In this document: positions 1-7,056 of the stretch, in pieces | How the letters are laid out: the number at the start of each line of letters is the position of its first letter | Numbering within the stretch: position 1 is the stretch's first letter | Source: an uncultured Lachnospiraceae bacterium | GTDB taxonomy: Bacteria; Bacillota; Clostridia; Lachnospirales; Lachnospiraceae | Assembly (NCBI GenBank): GCA_902496125.1 | Contig: CABUZU010000073.1 | Location: forward strand, 1 to 9,872 | Length of the DNA stretch: 9,872 nt | Direction: 5' to 3' | Position numbers and translations under genes: made by a program | The notes under the pieces: model-generated | Database searches by the model: none | What the model was told of the DNA's origin: nothing | What the model saw: only the letters and a program-made list of their open reading frames with translations

Positions 1-423
1 GATTTGCAAATTGAAAGCTATTTGGATGAAAGTCAGAAACAAGACTTAATGGAAAAGGCAGTAGCAGATAATACAGAGCTTATGAATATTTATCTAAAGA
101 AAGATTTTCCTGTTACTACAAGAGCATTAGGTGAGGTTATTTGGAACAAAAATTATGATGATGCTCGTGTAAAAGCATTAATTAATGAAGACAATCAAGG
201 TACCGTTATAAAAAACTGGAAAGATAATCAAGATTATAGCCTGCTTATGATTGCGGTAGAATCCGATAGAGAATGTGTTTATGATTTATATTGTAATCAG
301 GCAAACTTAGATTATAAAAATAAGCAAGGATTAACCGCATTAAAAATCTCAAAAAAATATGATTTTGAGACTCTTTATAAATTAAATGCTGTTAATGAAT
401 ATATAGAAGATGACGATGAATAG
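1..423 (+). CDS. Ankyrin-repeat-like protein, C-terminal part (5' end outside window)
   Basis: The frame is open from the first base (GAT, TTG, ...), so the gene almost certainly begins upstream; a TTG at base 4 could be read as a start but has no room for a ribosome binding site. The visible 140 residues are hydrophilic with no membrane segment. Two ankyrin-like units can be seen near the C-terminus: one around DYSLLMIAVE...VYDLYCNQANLDYK and one starting NKQGLTALKISKKY, with the usual G-x-TAL opening and helix pair. The protein ends in an acidic tail (EDDDE). Ankyrin repeats mediate protein-protein contacts; no catalytic domain is visible, so the function is unknown. A possible small peptide gene follows 25 bases after the stop. 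The family call is moderately sure; the role is not known. Confidence 0.75.
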   Translation, partial: DLQIESYLDESQKQDLMEKAVADNTELMNIYLKKDFPVTTRALGEVIWNKNYDDARVKALINEDNQGTVIKNWKDNQDYSLLMIAVESDRECVYDLYCNQANLDYKNKQGLTALKISKKYDFETLYKLNAVNEYIEDDDE

Positions 424-448
424 TCGATGAAGATTGGAGGACATGTAG

Positions 449-511
449 ATGAAAAAAATTTTAGGCACTTTAATATCAATTCTTATCTTAATGATAGCTA
501 ATTACCATTGA
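449..511 (+). CDS. Possible 20-residue hydrophobic peptide, or remnant of a truncated gene
   Basis: An ATG at 449 is preceded by a good Shine-Dalgarno sequence (TTGGAGG, GGAGG at 436-440) with 8-base spacing. It opens a 20-codon frame that begins MKKILGTLISILILMIA, a short basic start followed by one strongly hydrophobic stretch, and stops with TGA at 509-511. The ribosome site is as strong as those of real genes here. The peptide looks like a small membrane peptide, or like the signal/anchor segment of a longer protein whose remainder has been lost. No continuing frame is visible downstream. It may be co-transcribed with the ankyrin-like gene. No family is recognised. Confidence 0.4.
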   Translation: MKKILGTLISILILMIANYH

Positions 512-559
512 CAACAGACACTGTAAATTAAAAAATTCATCAAAAAATAAAAATAAGTG

Positions 560-588
560 TTGACAAAGGCTCGCATTAGTGCTATCAT
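560..588 (+). promoter_or_regulatory. Promoter of the tRNA-Leu gene
   Basis: A perfect -35 TTGACA (560-565) is followed by a 17-base spacer and -10 TATCAT (583-588), preceded by an extended -10 TGC (580-582). The expected start point is just upstream of the mature tRNA at 603. This is a strong housekeeping-type promoter, as expected for a stable RNA gene. Confidence 0.8.
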
Positions 589-602
589 TATCACTGTTGT
601 GA

Positions 603-684
<82 letters not shown>

Positions 685-690
685 TAACGT

Positions 691-728
691 AAGGTCTTAT
701 AAGCCGAGAGGTTTATCAGACCTTTTTT
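691..728 (+). terminator. Intrinsic terminator of tRNA-Leu
   Basis: A hairpin pairs AAGGTCT (691-697) with AGACCTT (718-724), continues after one T/C mismatch with ATAA/TTAT, and closes with GCC/GGT around a GAGA tetraloop (706-709). A run of six T (723-728) follows at the stem base. This ends the single-tRNA transcript. Confidence 0.85.
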
Positions 729-734
729 GTGTTG

Positions 735-772
735 TATAAAAATAAAAATGGGGCGAAAATTTATTTCACCCC
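735..772 (-). terminator. Intrinsic terminator of argG
   Basis: Read on the minus strand, GGGGTGAAA (772 to 764) pairs with TTTCGCCCC (758 to 750) with one internal mismatch and a five-base loop, followed by the T-rich tail ATTTTTATTTTTATA. It lies just after the argG stop and faces the tRNA terminator, so the two convergent transcripts are both closed here. Confidence 0.8.
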
Positions 773-779
773 GTAATGA

Positions 780-2000
780 TTATTTATTCTTTTTTTCAAG
801 TTCAGCGTGTTTCATAGCACGAACCTTTAATGAAAGTCCGAATAAGTTAATGAAACCTTCTGCATCATGATGGTCATATAAGTCACCAGTTGTGAAAGAA
901 GCAATGCTTTCATTATATAAAGAATATGGAGAAGTAGTACCCTGTTTGATGATATTACCTTTGTAAAGTTTGAATTTAACTTCACCAGTTACATATTCTT
1001 GTGTTTTTTCAACGAATGCCTGAACAGCTTCACGTAAAGGAGTAAACCATTTACCACTGTATACGATATCAGCAAAGGTAACACCTAACTGTTTTTTAAC
1101 AGCCATAGTATCTTTGTCTAAGATTAATTCTTCAAGCTGTGCATGAGCTTCCATAAGGATGGTTCCACCAGGAGTTTCATATACACCACGAGATTTCATA
1201 CCAACTACACGGTTTTCTACGATATCAACGATACCAACACCATGTTTTCCGCCAAGTTCATTTAATTTACGGATAACATCAGAAACTTTCATAGCTTCGC
1301 CATTAACAGCGGTAGGAACACCTTTTTCAAAAGTAATGCTTACTTCTTCTGCTTCATCAGGAGCTTTTTCAGGAGTTACACCTAAAACTAATAAATGGTC
1401 ATAGTTAGGAGCCTGTGCTGGGTCTTCAAGTTCAAGACCTTCATGGCTAATGTGCCATAAGTTTCTATCACGGCTGTAGCTGTTGTCAGCAGAGAATGGT
1501 AAATAGATATCATGGTCTTCGCAGTAACGAATTTCTTCTTCACGAGATGAGATATCCCAGATTCTCCAAGGAGCAATGATTTTTAAATCAGGAGCTAATG
1601 CTTTGATACCTAATTCGAAACGTACCTGGTCATTACCTTTACCAGTAGCACCGTGACAAATTGCGGTAGCACCTTCTTTTCTTGCAATTTCTACAAGACG
1701 TTTAGCAATTACAGGACGAGCCATAGAAGTACCTAATAAATATTTGTTTTCATATACGCTGTTAGCCTGAACACAAGGAACAGCATAGTCGTCACAGAAT
1801 TCATCGATAACATCTTCGATGTATAATTTAGTTGCACCACTAAGTTTAGCTCTTTCCTCTAAACCGTCTAATTCGTTGCCCTGTCCTACGTCGATACAGC
1901 AACAAACAACATCGTAATCATAAGTTTCTTTTAACCAAGGGATGATAACAGTGGTATCAAGTCCGCCTGAATATGCAAGTATAACTTTTTCTTTAGCCAT
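780..2000 (-). CDS. argG: Argininosuccinate synthase
   Basis: This cytosolic enzyme joins citrulline and aspartate using ATP (released as AMP and pyrophosphate) to make argininosuccinate, the penultimate step of arginine synthesis. The 406-residue length is normal for the family. The N-terminal ATP pyrophosphatase loop AYSGGLDTTV (residues 9-18) and the signature HGATGKGNDQVRFE (116-129), which contacts nucleotide and substrates, are intact. The start ATG (1998-2000, minus strand) is preceded by AAAGGAGG at 2018-2011, an excellent ribosome site. The gene is transcribed away from argC and has its own promoter and terminator, so it is probably a single-gene transcript. argH, the usual partner for the next step, is not in this window. 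ARG-box-like sequences over its promoter suggest arginine repression. Confidence 0.97.
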   Translation of the reverse strand: MAKEKVILAYSGGLDTTVIIPWLKETYDYDVVCCCIDVGQGNELDGLEERAKLSGATKLYIEDVIDEFCDDYAVPCVQANSVYENKYLLGTSMARPVIAKRLVEIARKEGATAICHGATGKGNDQVRFELGIKALAPDLKIIAPWRIWDISSREEEIRYCEDHDIYLPFSADNSYSRDRNLWHISHEGLELEDPAQAPNYDHLLVLGVTPEKAPDEAEEVSITFEKGVPTAVNGEAMKVSDVIRKLNELGGKHGVGIVDIVENRVVGMKSRGVYETPGGTILMEAHAQLEELILDKDTMAVKKQLGVTFADIVYSGKWFTPLREAVQAFVEKTQEYVTGEVKFKLYKGNIIKQGTTSPYSLYNESIASFTTGDLYDHHDAEGFINLFGLSLKVRAMKHAELEKKNK

Positions 2001-2025
2001 AGTAAAGAATCCTCCTTTATATTAA

Positions 2026-2060
2026 ATAACTATTGATTTCCATTAGTGGTAAATAGTTAT
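2026..2060 (-). other. Stem-loop in the argG mRNA leader
   Basis: On the minus strand, ATAACTATT (2060 to 2052) pairs perfectly with AATAGTTAT (2034 to 2026) across a 17-base interior that holds a smaller CCA/TGG stem. The hairpin lies in the predicted leader (start near 2071) and ends about 8 bases before the Shine-Dalgarno sequence, leaving that site free. There is no T-run, so it is not a terminator, and the leader is too short for a T-box. It could stabilise the mRNA or bind a regulator; the role is unknown. Confidence 0.45.
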
Positions 2061-2070
2061 CTTTAAATCA

Positions 2071-2108
2071 CTTGATTAATATACAACAAAGTGGTATTAT
2101 TTGCAAGT
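2071..2108 (-). promoter_or_regulatory. Tandem ARG-box-like operator over the argG promoter
   Basis: Two 18-bp elements lie 2 bp apart on the minus strand: ACTTGCAAATAATACCAC (2108-2091) and TGTTGTATATTAATCAAG (2088-2071). The second matches the second argC element at 14 of 18 positions; the first is weaker, at 11 of 18 against the same element. ArgR/AhrC is known to bind pairs of imperfect 18-bp palindromes separated by 2-3 bp. The -35 lies in the first element and the -10 in the second, so binding should block RNA polymerase. That ArgR binds here is inferred. Confidence 0.5.
2078..2106 (-). promoter_or_regulatory. argG promoter
   Basis: On the minus strand, -35 TTGCAA (2106-2101) is separated by 17 bases from -10 TATATT (2083-2078). 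The predicted start is near 2071, giving a leader of about 70 bases before the argG ATG. It is divergent from the argC promoter, with 18 bases between the two -35 elements. Confidence 0.7.
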
Positions 2109-2122
2109 AGAAATTAAAAAAG

Positions 2123-2160
2123 TATTGATAAATATTCAAAAATATTGTATATTATACAAA
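2123..2160 (+). promoter_or_regulatory. Tandem ARG-box-like operator over the argC promoter
   Basis: Two 18-bp elements lie 2 bp apart: TATTGATAAATATTCAAA (2123-2140) and TATTGTATATTATACAAA (2143-2160). They agree at 14 of 18 positions. The right half of the first gives a perfect TTTGAAT half-site on the minus strand, matching the known TNTGAAT ARG-box half. The second contains the near-perfect palindrome TTGTATA-T-TATACAA (2145-2159). A third, much weaker copy in the same 20-bp rhythm may lie at 2163-2180. The spacing is that of known ArgR operators, so arginine-dependent repression of the operon is predicted. Confidence 0.6.
2125..2153 (+). promoter_or_regulatory. Promoter of the argC-argJ-argB-argD operon
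   Basis: The -35 TTGATA (2125-2130) and -10 TATATT (2148-2153) each differ from consensus at one position and are 17 bases apart. The predicted start is near 2160, giving a leader of about 40 bases to the argC ATG, too short for a riboswitch or T-box. Confidence 0.75.
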
Positions 2161-2199
2161 TATTCACGTATATATGCATAGAGAGAAGGGGAGATTAAG

Positions 2200-3240
2200 A
2201 TGATAAAGGTAGGAATTATTGGTTCTACTGGATATGCTGGTGCAGAACTTGTAAGACTTTTGACACAGCATGAACAAGCACAGATTGTTTGGTATGGTTC
2301 AAGAAGTTATGTAGGTAAGGAATATGCATCTGTTTATCCGAATATGTTTGAAATTGTAGATGCAAAATGCTTAGATGATAATATGGAAGAATTAGCACAG
2401 GCAGTAGATGTGATTTTTACAGCAACACCACAGGGACTTTGTGCTTCTCTAGTAAATGAAGATATTCTTTCAAAATGTAAGATTATTGATTTAAGTGCTG
2501 ATTTTCGAATTAAAGATGTAAAGGTTTATGAAGAATGGTATAAGATTGAACATAAGAGTCCTCAGTTTATTGATGAAGCTGTTTATGGACTTTGTGAAAT
2601 TAATAGAGATAAGGTAAAGGGTGCTCGTTTAGTTGCAAATCCTGGTTGTTATACCACTTGTTCCATTCTTACTGCTTATCCATTAGTAAAAGAAGGTTTG
2701 ATTGATCCTTCTACATTAATTGTAGATGCGAAGTCAGGAACTTCTGGTGCTGGCAGAGGAGCTAAAATTGACAATCTATTCTGTGAAGTAAATGAGAATA
2801 TGAAGGCTTATGGAGTAGCAACGCATAGACATACTCCAGAAATCGAAGAGCAATTAGGTTATGCTTGTGGACAAAAAATTGTCATTAATTTTACTCCACA
2901 TCTTGTACCAATGAATCGTGGAATTTTAGCAACTGAATATGCAACAGTAAAAGAAGGTGTTAGCGAAGAACAAATTCGTGCTGCTTATGACAAATATTAT
3001 AAGGAAGAGAAATTTGTTCGTGTGCTTCCAAAGGGAATGGTTCCACAGACACGCTTTGTAGAAGGCAGTAACTATGTCGATGTAAACTTTGTACTAGATA
3101 AGAGAACAAATCGTGTAATTATGATGGGTGCAATGGATAACTTAGTAAAAGGTGCAGCAGGACAGGCTGTACAGAATATGAATTTATTATTTGGATTAGA
3201 AGAGGATATGGGATTAAAACAAGTTCCTATGTTCCCGTAA
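2200..3240 (+). CDS. argC: N-acetyl-gamma-glutamyl-phosphate reductase
   Basis: This enzyme reduces N-acetylglutamyl phosphate to N-acetylglutamate semialdehyde with NADPH, the third step toward ornithine. It has 346 residues, the usual length. The N-terminal NAD(P)-binding loop GSTGYAG (residues 8-14) begins a Rossmann fold. The catalytic cysteine is Cys150 in the motif NPGCYTT, and the conserved HRHTPEIEEQ (His209 and His211) provides the acid/base histidine region. The ATG at 2200 follows GGGGAG at 2188-2193 with 6-base spacing. It is the first gene of the operon, and argJ starts 16 bases after its stop. Repression by an ArgR-type regulator is expected from the operator over its promoter. 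Confidence 0.97.
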   Translation: MIKVGIIGSTGYAGAELVRLLTQHEQAQIVWYGSRSYVGKEYASVYPNMFEIVDAKCLDDNMEELAQAVDVIFTATPQGLCASLVNEDILSKCKIIDLSADFRIKDVKVYEEWYKIEHKSPQFIDEAVYGLCEINRDKVKGARLVANPGCYTTCSILTAYPLVKEGLIDPSTLIVDAKSGTSGAGRGAKIDNLFCEVNENMKAYGVATHRHTPEIEEQLGYACGQKIVINFTPHLVPMNRGILATEYATVKEGVSEEQIRAAYDKYYKEEKFVRVLPKGMVPQTRFVEGSNYVDVNFVLDKRTNRVIMMGAMDNLVKGAAGQAVQNMNLLFGLEEDMGLKQVPMFP

Positions 3241-3256
3241 GAATTGGAGGAGCGTT

Positions 3257-4477
3257 ATGAAACAGTTTGATGGTGGAGTAACAAGTATAGCAGGCTTTAA
3301 AGTAGCAAGCTTTGCAGCAGGAATTAAGCCAAATCGTAAGGATATGGCAATGATTGTCAGTGAAAAACCTTGTAAGGCAGCAGGCGTATTTACAACAAAT
3401 GTGGTAAAGGCAGCACCTGTTAAATGGGATAAAATGGTTGTAACTGAGGCTGAATATGCACAGGCAGTGGTGATTAATGCAGGTGTAGCAAATGCTTGTA
3501 CTGGAATAGAAGGATATAATTATTGTAAAGATACTGCAAAGGCCGCAGCTGATTTACTAAAGATTAATGAGGATGCAGTATTAGTAGCTTCTACCGGCGT
3601 CATTGGACAACAGCTTCCGATGGACAAGATTTTAAATGGTGTAAAAAATATGGTGCCAATGCTTGGCTCTTCAAGAGAAGAAGCACATGAAGCTGCAAAG
3701 GCAATTATGACGACAGATACGAAACCGAAGGAAGTTGCTTTTACATTTGAAGTAGGTGGCAAGGAATGTACAATTGCTGGAATGTGCAAGGGTTCTGGTA
3801 TGATTCATCCGAATATGGCAACGATGCTTTGTTTTGTAGTAACGGATGTTGCAATTAGCCATGAATTATTACAGAAGGCTCTTAGTAACGATGTGGTAGA
3901 TACATTCAATATGATTTCTGTTGATGGAGATACTTCTACAAATGACAGTGTTCTTTTAATGGCAAATGGTCTTGCTGGTAATGAAGAGATTACAAGTGAA
4001 AATGAAGATTATAAAGCATTTTGTGGTGCACTTCATGCAATTATGGTAGCGTTATCACAAAAGATTGCAGGAGATGGTGAAGGCTGTACTTGCTTATTTG
4101 AAGTAACCGTAAAGGGTGCAAAGACCAAAGAATCTGCAAGAGTATTAGCAAAATCTGTAGTAACTTCTAGTCTTGTAAAGGCAGCAATCTTTGGACATGA
4201 TGCAAACTGGGGAAGAATTCTTTGTGCATTAGGATATTCAGGAGAAGATTTTGACCCAGAAAAAGTGGAAATTTGGTTTACTAGTGAAGCTGGAGAGCTT
4301 AAGATTGTAGAAAATGGTATTAGTACAGGATACAGTGAAGAGTTAGCAACGAAGATTTTATCACAAGAAAAGGTTACAGCACTTGTTCAGATGAACGATG
4401 GCAGTGAAGAGGCAACTGCTTGGGGCTGTGATTTAACTTATGATTATGTAAAAATTAATGCAGATTATCGTTCATAG
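3257..4477 (+). CDS. argJ: Glutamate N-acetyltransferase / ornithine acetyltransferase
   Basis: ArgJ moves the acetyl group from N-acetylornithine to glutamate, releasing ornithine and regenerating N-acetylglutamate; bifunctional forms can also use acetyl-CoA. It has 406 residues, normal for the family. The precursor is known to cut itself before a threonine that becomes the nucleophile. Here the site is KGSGMIHPNMATML, with cleavage expected between Ala188 and Thr189, giving alpha and beta chains. The start follows TTGGAGG (GGAGG at 3246-3250) with 6-base spacing. With argJ present and neither argA nor argE nearby, the acetyl-recycling pathway is implied. Whether this enzyme is mono- or bifunctional cannot be told from sequence alone. 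The next gene starts 12 bases after its stop. Confidence 0.97.
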   Translation: MKQFDGGVTSIAGFKVASFAAGIKPNRKDMAMIVSEKPCKAAGVFTTNVVKAAPVKWDKMVVTEAEYAQAVVINAGVANACTGIEGYNYCKDTAKAAADLLKINEDAVLVASTGVIGQQLPMDKILNGVKNMVPMLGSSREEAHEAAKAIMTTDTKPKEVAFTFEVGGKECTIAGMCKGSGMIHPNMATMLCFVVTDVAISHELLQKALSNDVVDTFNMISVDGDTSTNDSVLLMANGLAGNEEITSENEDYKAFCGALHAIMVALSQKIAGDGEGCTCLFEVTVKGAKTKESARVLAKSVVTSSLVKAAIFGHDANWGRILCALGYSGEDFDPEKVEIWFTSEAGELKIVENGISTGYSEELATKILSQEKVTALVQMNDGSEEATAWGCDLTYDYVKINADYRS

Positions 4478-4489
4478 GGGGGAAAAGAG

Positions 4490-4903
4490 ATGGCAAATTC
4501 AGCACAAAAAGCAGAACAGAAACATAAAAAAGGATATAATTGTTGTCAAGCAGTAGCTTGTGCACTTAGCGATAAATTAGGTGTAGATGAAAAAACATTA
4601 TTTGTAGTAGGTGAAGGCTTTGGTCTTGGCTTTGGTGGTATGCAAGGAGTATGTGGTGCATTAAGTGGTGCAACAATTGCAGCTGGTATAAAGAATAGCT
4701 GTGGTGACTTAGAAAATCCAAGCTCGAAAGCATCTACCTATAAGTTATCTAAACAAATGGTTGAAAAGTTTAAAGAAAAAGCAGGTTCTTGTATTTGTAA
4801 GGAATTAAAGGGTGTAGAAACTGGTAAAGTACTTTGTTCTTGTCCAGAATGCATTCGTATTGGTGTAGAAGTTGCAGAAGAAGTATTAGGATTACAAGAT
4901 TAG
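4490..4903 (+). CDS. C_GCAxxG_C_C-type cysteine-rich putative redox protein
   Basis: This 137-residue protein has ten cysteines: 18, 19, 24, 55, 71, 101, 103, 116, 118 and 121. The pattern YNCCQAV (16-22), a glycine-rich stretch GFGLGFGGM (43-51), VCGALSGA (54-61), and C-terminal cysteine pairs CIC (101-103) and CSCPEC (116-121) matches the C_GCAxxG_C_C family, which is thought to be redox-active but has no assigned reaction. There is no signal peptide or membrane segment, so it should be cytosolic. CSCPEC and the paired cysteines could bind a metal or cluster, or form disulfides; this is inference. It lies between argJ and argB with tight spacing and a purine-rich ribosome site (GGGGGGAA near 4478-4484), so it is almost surely co-transcribed with the arg genes. 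It is not a known step of arginine synthesis. Confidence 0.85.
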   Translation: MANSAQKAEQKHKKGYNCCQAVACALSDKLGVDEKTLFVVGEGFGLGFGGMQGVCGALSGATIAAGIKNSCGDLENPSSKASTYKLSKQMVEKFKEKAGSCICKELKGVETGKVLCSCPECIRIGVEVAEEVLGLQD

Positions 4904-4924
4904 TGATAAAGGTGTGGGAATAAA

Positions 4925-5812
4925 ATGGAACAAGAAATATTAAGAAAAGCAGAGGTGTTAATTGAAGCACTTCCTTATATTCAGAGATTTAATCGAAAAA
5001 TCATCGTAGTAAAATACGGTGGAAGCGCTATGGTAGATGAAAAGTTAAAATACAATGTTATTAAGGATGTTGTATTGTTAAAGTTAGTAGGATTTAAGCC
5101 AATTATTGTTCATGGTGGCGGTAAGGAAATTAGTAAATGGGTAGCAAAATCTGGTATGGAGCCTAAATTTATTAATGGTCTTCGTGTAACCGATGCTCCA
5201 ACAATGGAAATTGCTGAAATGGTTTTAAACCGTGTAAATAAAAGTTTAGTACAGATGATTGAACATCTTGGTGTACTCGGTGTAGGTATCAGCGGTAAGG
5301 ACGGTGGTTTACTTCACGTACAGAAACGTTATTCAAATGGGGAAGACATTGGATATGTTGGAGAAATTGATAGAGTAAATCCTAAAATCTTACTTGATTT
5401 ATTAGAAAAAGATTTCTTACCAGTTGTTTGCCCAATTGGATATGATGACAATTTTGATACTTATAATATCAATGCAGATGATGCAGCATGTGCGATTGCA
5501 AAGGCTTTACAGGCAGAAAAATTAGCATTCCTTAGTGATATTGAAGGCGTATATAAAGATTTCAATGACAAATCTACATTGATTTCAGAACTTACAGTCG
5601 ATGAAGCAGAACAGTTTATTAATGAAGGAATTGTAGGCGGTGGAATGATTCCAAAACTTGGAAATTGTATTGAAGCATTAAAAGAGGGTGTTTCTAGAGT
5701 GCATATTTTAGATGGTCGAATTCCTCATTGCTTATTACTTGAAATCTTTACAAACAAAGGTATTGGTACAGCGATTTTAAATCACAAGGAGGAAAAATAT
5801 TATCATGAGTAA
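4925..5812 (+). CDS. argB: Acetylglutamate kinase, probably arginine-inhibited
   Basis: The enzyme phosphorylates N-acetylglutamate with ATP, the second step of the pathway. The amino-acid-kinase motifs KYGGSAM (residues 30-36), HGGGKEI (63-69), LSDIEGVY and GGGMIPKL are intact. At 295 residues it is longer than the unregulated E. coli dimeric enzyme. It has an N-terminal helix (EILRKAEVLIEALPYIQRF, from residue 4) and a C-terminal segment HCLLLEIFTNKGIGTAI like those of hexameric, arginine-inhibited kinases, so feedback inhibition by arginine is likely. The ribosome site is weak for this operon (AAAGGTGTGGG before 4925), yet the frame and the conserved N-terminal helix support this ATG. The last 8 bases overlap argD. 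Confidence 0.97.
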   Translation: MEQEILRKAEVLIEALPYIQRFNRKIIVVKYGGSAMVDEKLKYNVIKDVVLLKLVGFKPIIVHGGGKEISKWVAKSGMEPKFINGLRVTDAPTMEIAEMVLNRVNKSLVQMIEHLGVLGVGISGKDGGLLHVQKRYSNGEDIGYVGEIDRVNPKILLDLLEKDFLPVVCPIGYDDNFDTYNINADDAACAIAKALQAEKLAFLSDIEGVYKDFNDKSTLISELTVDEAEQFINEGIVGGGMIPKLGNCIEALKEGVSRVHILDGRIPHCLLLEIFTNKGIGTAILNHKEEKYYHE

Positions 5813-7013
5813 AGCAGAAGAAATTTATGCAGCAATGCCTAAAGAACAGGCAATAAAATGCGCTGAGGATGTATTATTACATACCTATAATCGCTATCAG
5901 ATTATTTTAGACCATGGCGATGGCATGTATTTATATGATTCAGAGGGTAAGGAATATTTAGATTTTTGTGCTGGAATTGCAGTATTTGCATTGGGTTATA
6001 ATAATAAGAAATTTAATGATGCGGTAAAAGCACAGGTGGATAAATTAGTTCATACTTCAAACTATTATTACAATATGCCAGCGATTGCAGCAGCAAATAC
6101 GATTACGATGTTAACCGGCTTAGATAGAGTATTCTTTACCAACAGTGGTACGGAAGCAATTGAAGGTGCAATTAAGACTGCACGTAAATATGCATTTAAT
6201 AAAGATGGTCGCACCGACCATGAAATCATTGCAATGAATCATTCTTTCCATGGAAGAAGTATGGGGGCACTTTCTGTAACAGGAAATCCTCATTACCAAG
6301 AAGCATTTAAGCCATTAATTGGTGGTGTGAAGTTTGCCCAGTTTAATGATTTAGACAGCGTAAAGGAACTTGTAACAGATAAAACTTGTGCAATTATCTT
6401 AGAGCCAGTTCAGGGCGAAGGTGGTATTAATCCTGCAACGAAGGAATTCTTAGAAGGTGTTCGTGCAATCTGTGATGAGAAGGATATTCTTTTAATTTTT
6501 GATGAGATTCAATGTGGTATGGGTCGTACTGGTAAGATGTTTGCTTGTGAAAACTATGGGGTAAAACCAGATGTGATGACGATTGCAAAGGCTTTAGGAT
6601 GCGGTTTACCAGTTGGTGCATTTGTATGTAGTGAAAAGGCAGCTTCATTAGTTGCTGGTGACCATGGTAGCACTTATGGTGGAAATCCATTAGTTTGTGC
6701 AGCAGCAAATGCAGTATTTGAAATCTTTAATGAAGAAAAAATCTTAAAGAATGTGAATGAAACAGGAGAATATCTTTTTGAAAAATTAGAAGAAATCAAA
6801 GAATCAAATCCAGATATTGTAGACCATAGAGGTATTGGATTAATTCAAGGATTAGAGTTTAATAAGCCAGTTGCAGATATTGTTAAGAAATCAATTGAAA
6901 GTGGACTGATTTTAATCTCAGCAGGGGCAAATGTGATTCGTTTTATTCCACCATTAATTGCAAAAAAAGAAGATGTGGATAAGATGGTAGAAATTTTCAA
7001 AAAATGTATATAG
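5805..7013 (+). CDS. argD: Acetylornithine aminotransferase
   Basis: This class III PLP-dependent enzyme moves an amino group from glutamate to N-acetylglutamate semialdehyde, giving N-acetylornithine. It has 402 residues. Visible motifs are NSGTEAIEGAIK (PLP phosphate binding), the HSFHGRSMGALS segment, FDEIQCGMGRTG with Asp233 contacting the PLP ring nitrogen, and TIAKALGCGLPVGAF with the Schiff-base lysine Lys262. The start overlaps the end of argB by 8 bases, so translation is probably coupled. The AAGGAGG (5786-5792) lies 12 bases before the ATG, longer than usual, but no nearer standard start is in frame. It could also act on succinyl-diaminopimelate in lysine synthesis, as some ArgD proteins do. 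It is the last arg gene of the operon. Confidence 0.96.
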   Translation: MSKAEEIYAAMPKEQAIKCAEDVLLHTYNRYQIILDHGDGMYLYDSEGKEYLDFCAGIAVFALGYNNKKFNDAVKAQVDKLVHTSNYYYNMPAIAAANTITMLTGLDRVFFTNSGTEAIEGAIKTARKYAFNKDGRTDHEIIAMNHSFHGRSMGALSVTGNPHYQEAFKPLIGGVKFAQFNDLDSVKELVTDKTCAIILEPVQGEGGINPATKEFLEGVRAICDEKDILLIFDEIQCGMGRTGKMFACENYGVKPDVMTIAKALGCGLPVGAFVCSEKAASLVAGDHGSTYGGNPLVCAAANAVFEIFNEEKILKNVNETGEYLFEKLEEIKESNPDIVDHRGIGLIQGLEFNKPVADIVKKSIESGLILISAGANVIRFIPPLIAKKEDVDKMVEIFKKCI

Positions 7014-7015
7014 AT

Positions 7016-7045
7016 ATAAAGAGGGTGTACACCCTCTTTATTGTT
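7016..7045 (+). terminator. Palindromic terminator-like hairpin after argD
   Basis: A perfect 26-base palindrome (7016-7041) centres on 7028/7029 and can form an 11-bp stem (ATAAAGAGGGT pairing with ACCCTCTTTAT) with a GTAC loop. The downstream tract is T-rich but broken (TTTATTGTT), so termination may be partial and some transcripts may read into the CLC gene 12-16 bases further on. No separate promoter is visible in this gap. Confidence 0.65.
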
Positions 7046-7056
7046 ATGGAGAAGTT

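Noticed and set aside
1159..1404. Plus-strand open frame inside argG
   Set aside because: It is a shadow of the highly conserved argG on the opposite strand, with no ribosome site.
2001..2199. T-box or other amino-acid riboswitch upstream of argG or argC
   Set aside because: The predicted leaders are about 70 and 40 bases, too short, with no T-box motif and no terminator/antiterminator pair.
5786..5812. Possible frameshift joining argB and argD
   Set aside because: Both proteins are full length with intact ends; the 8-base overlap is ordinary translational coupling.
6427..6708. 93-codon minus-strand open frame inside argD
   Set aside because: It is an antisense shadow of a conserved aminotransferase with histidine/leucine-rich nonsense composition.
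7014..7056. Fluoride riboswitch before the CLC gene
   Set aside because: The gap is 43 bases and is mostly taken by the terminator-like palindrome; no riboswitch core is visible.
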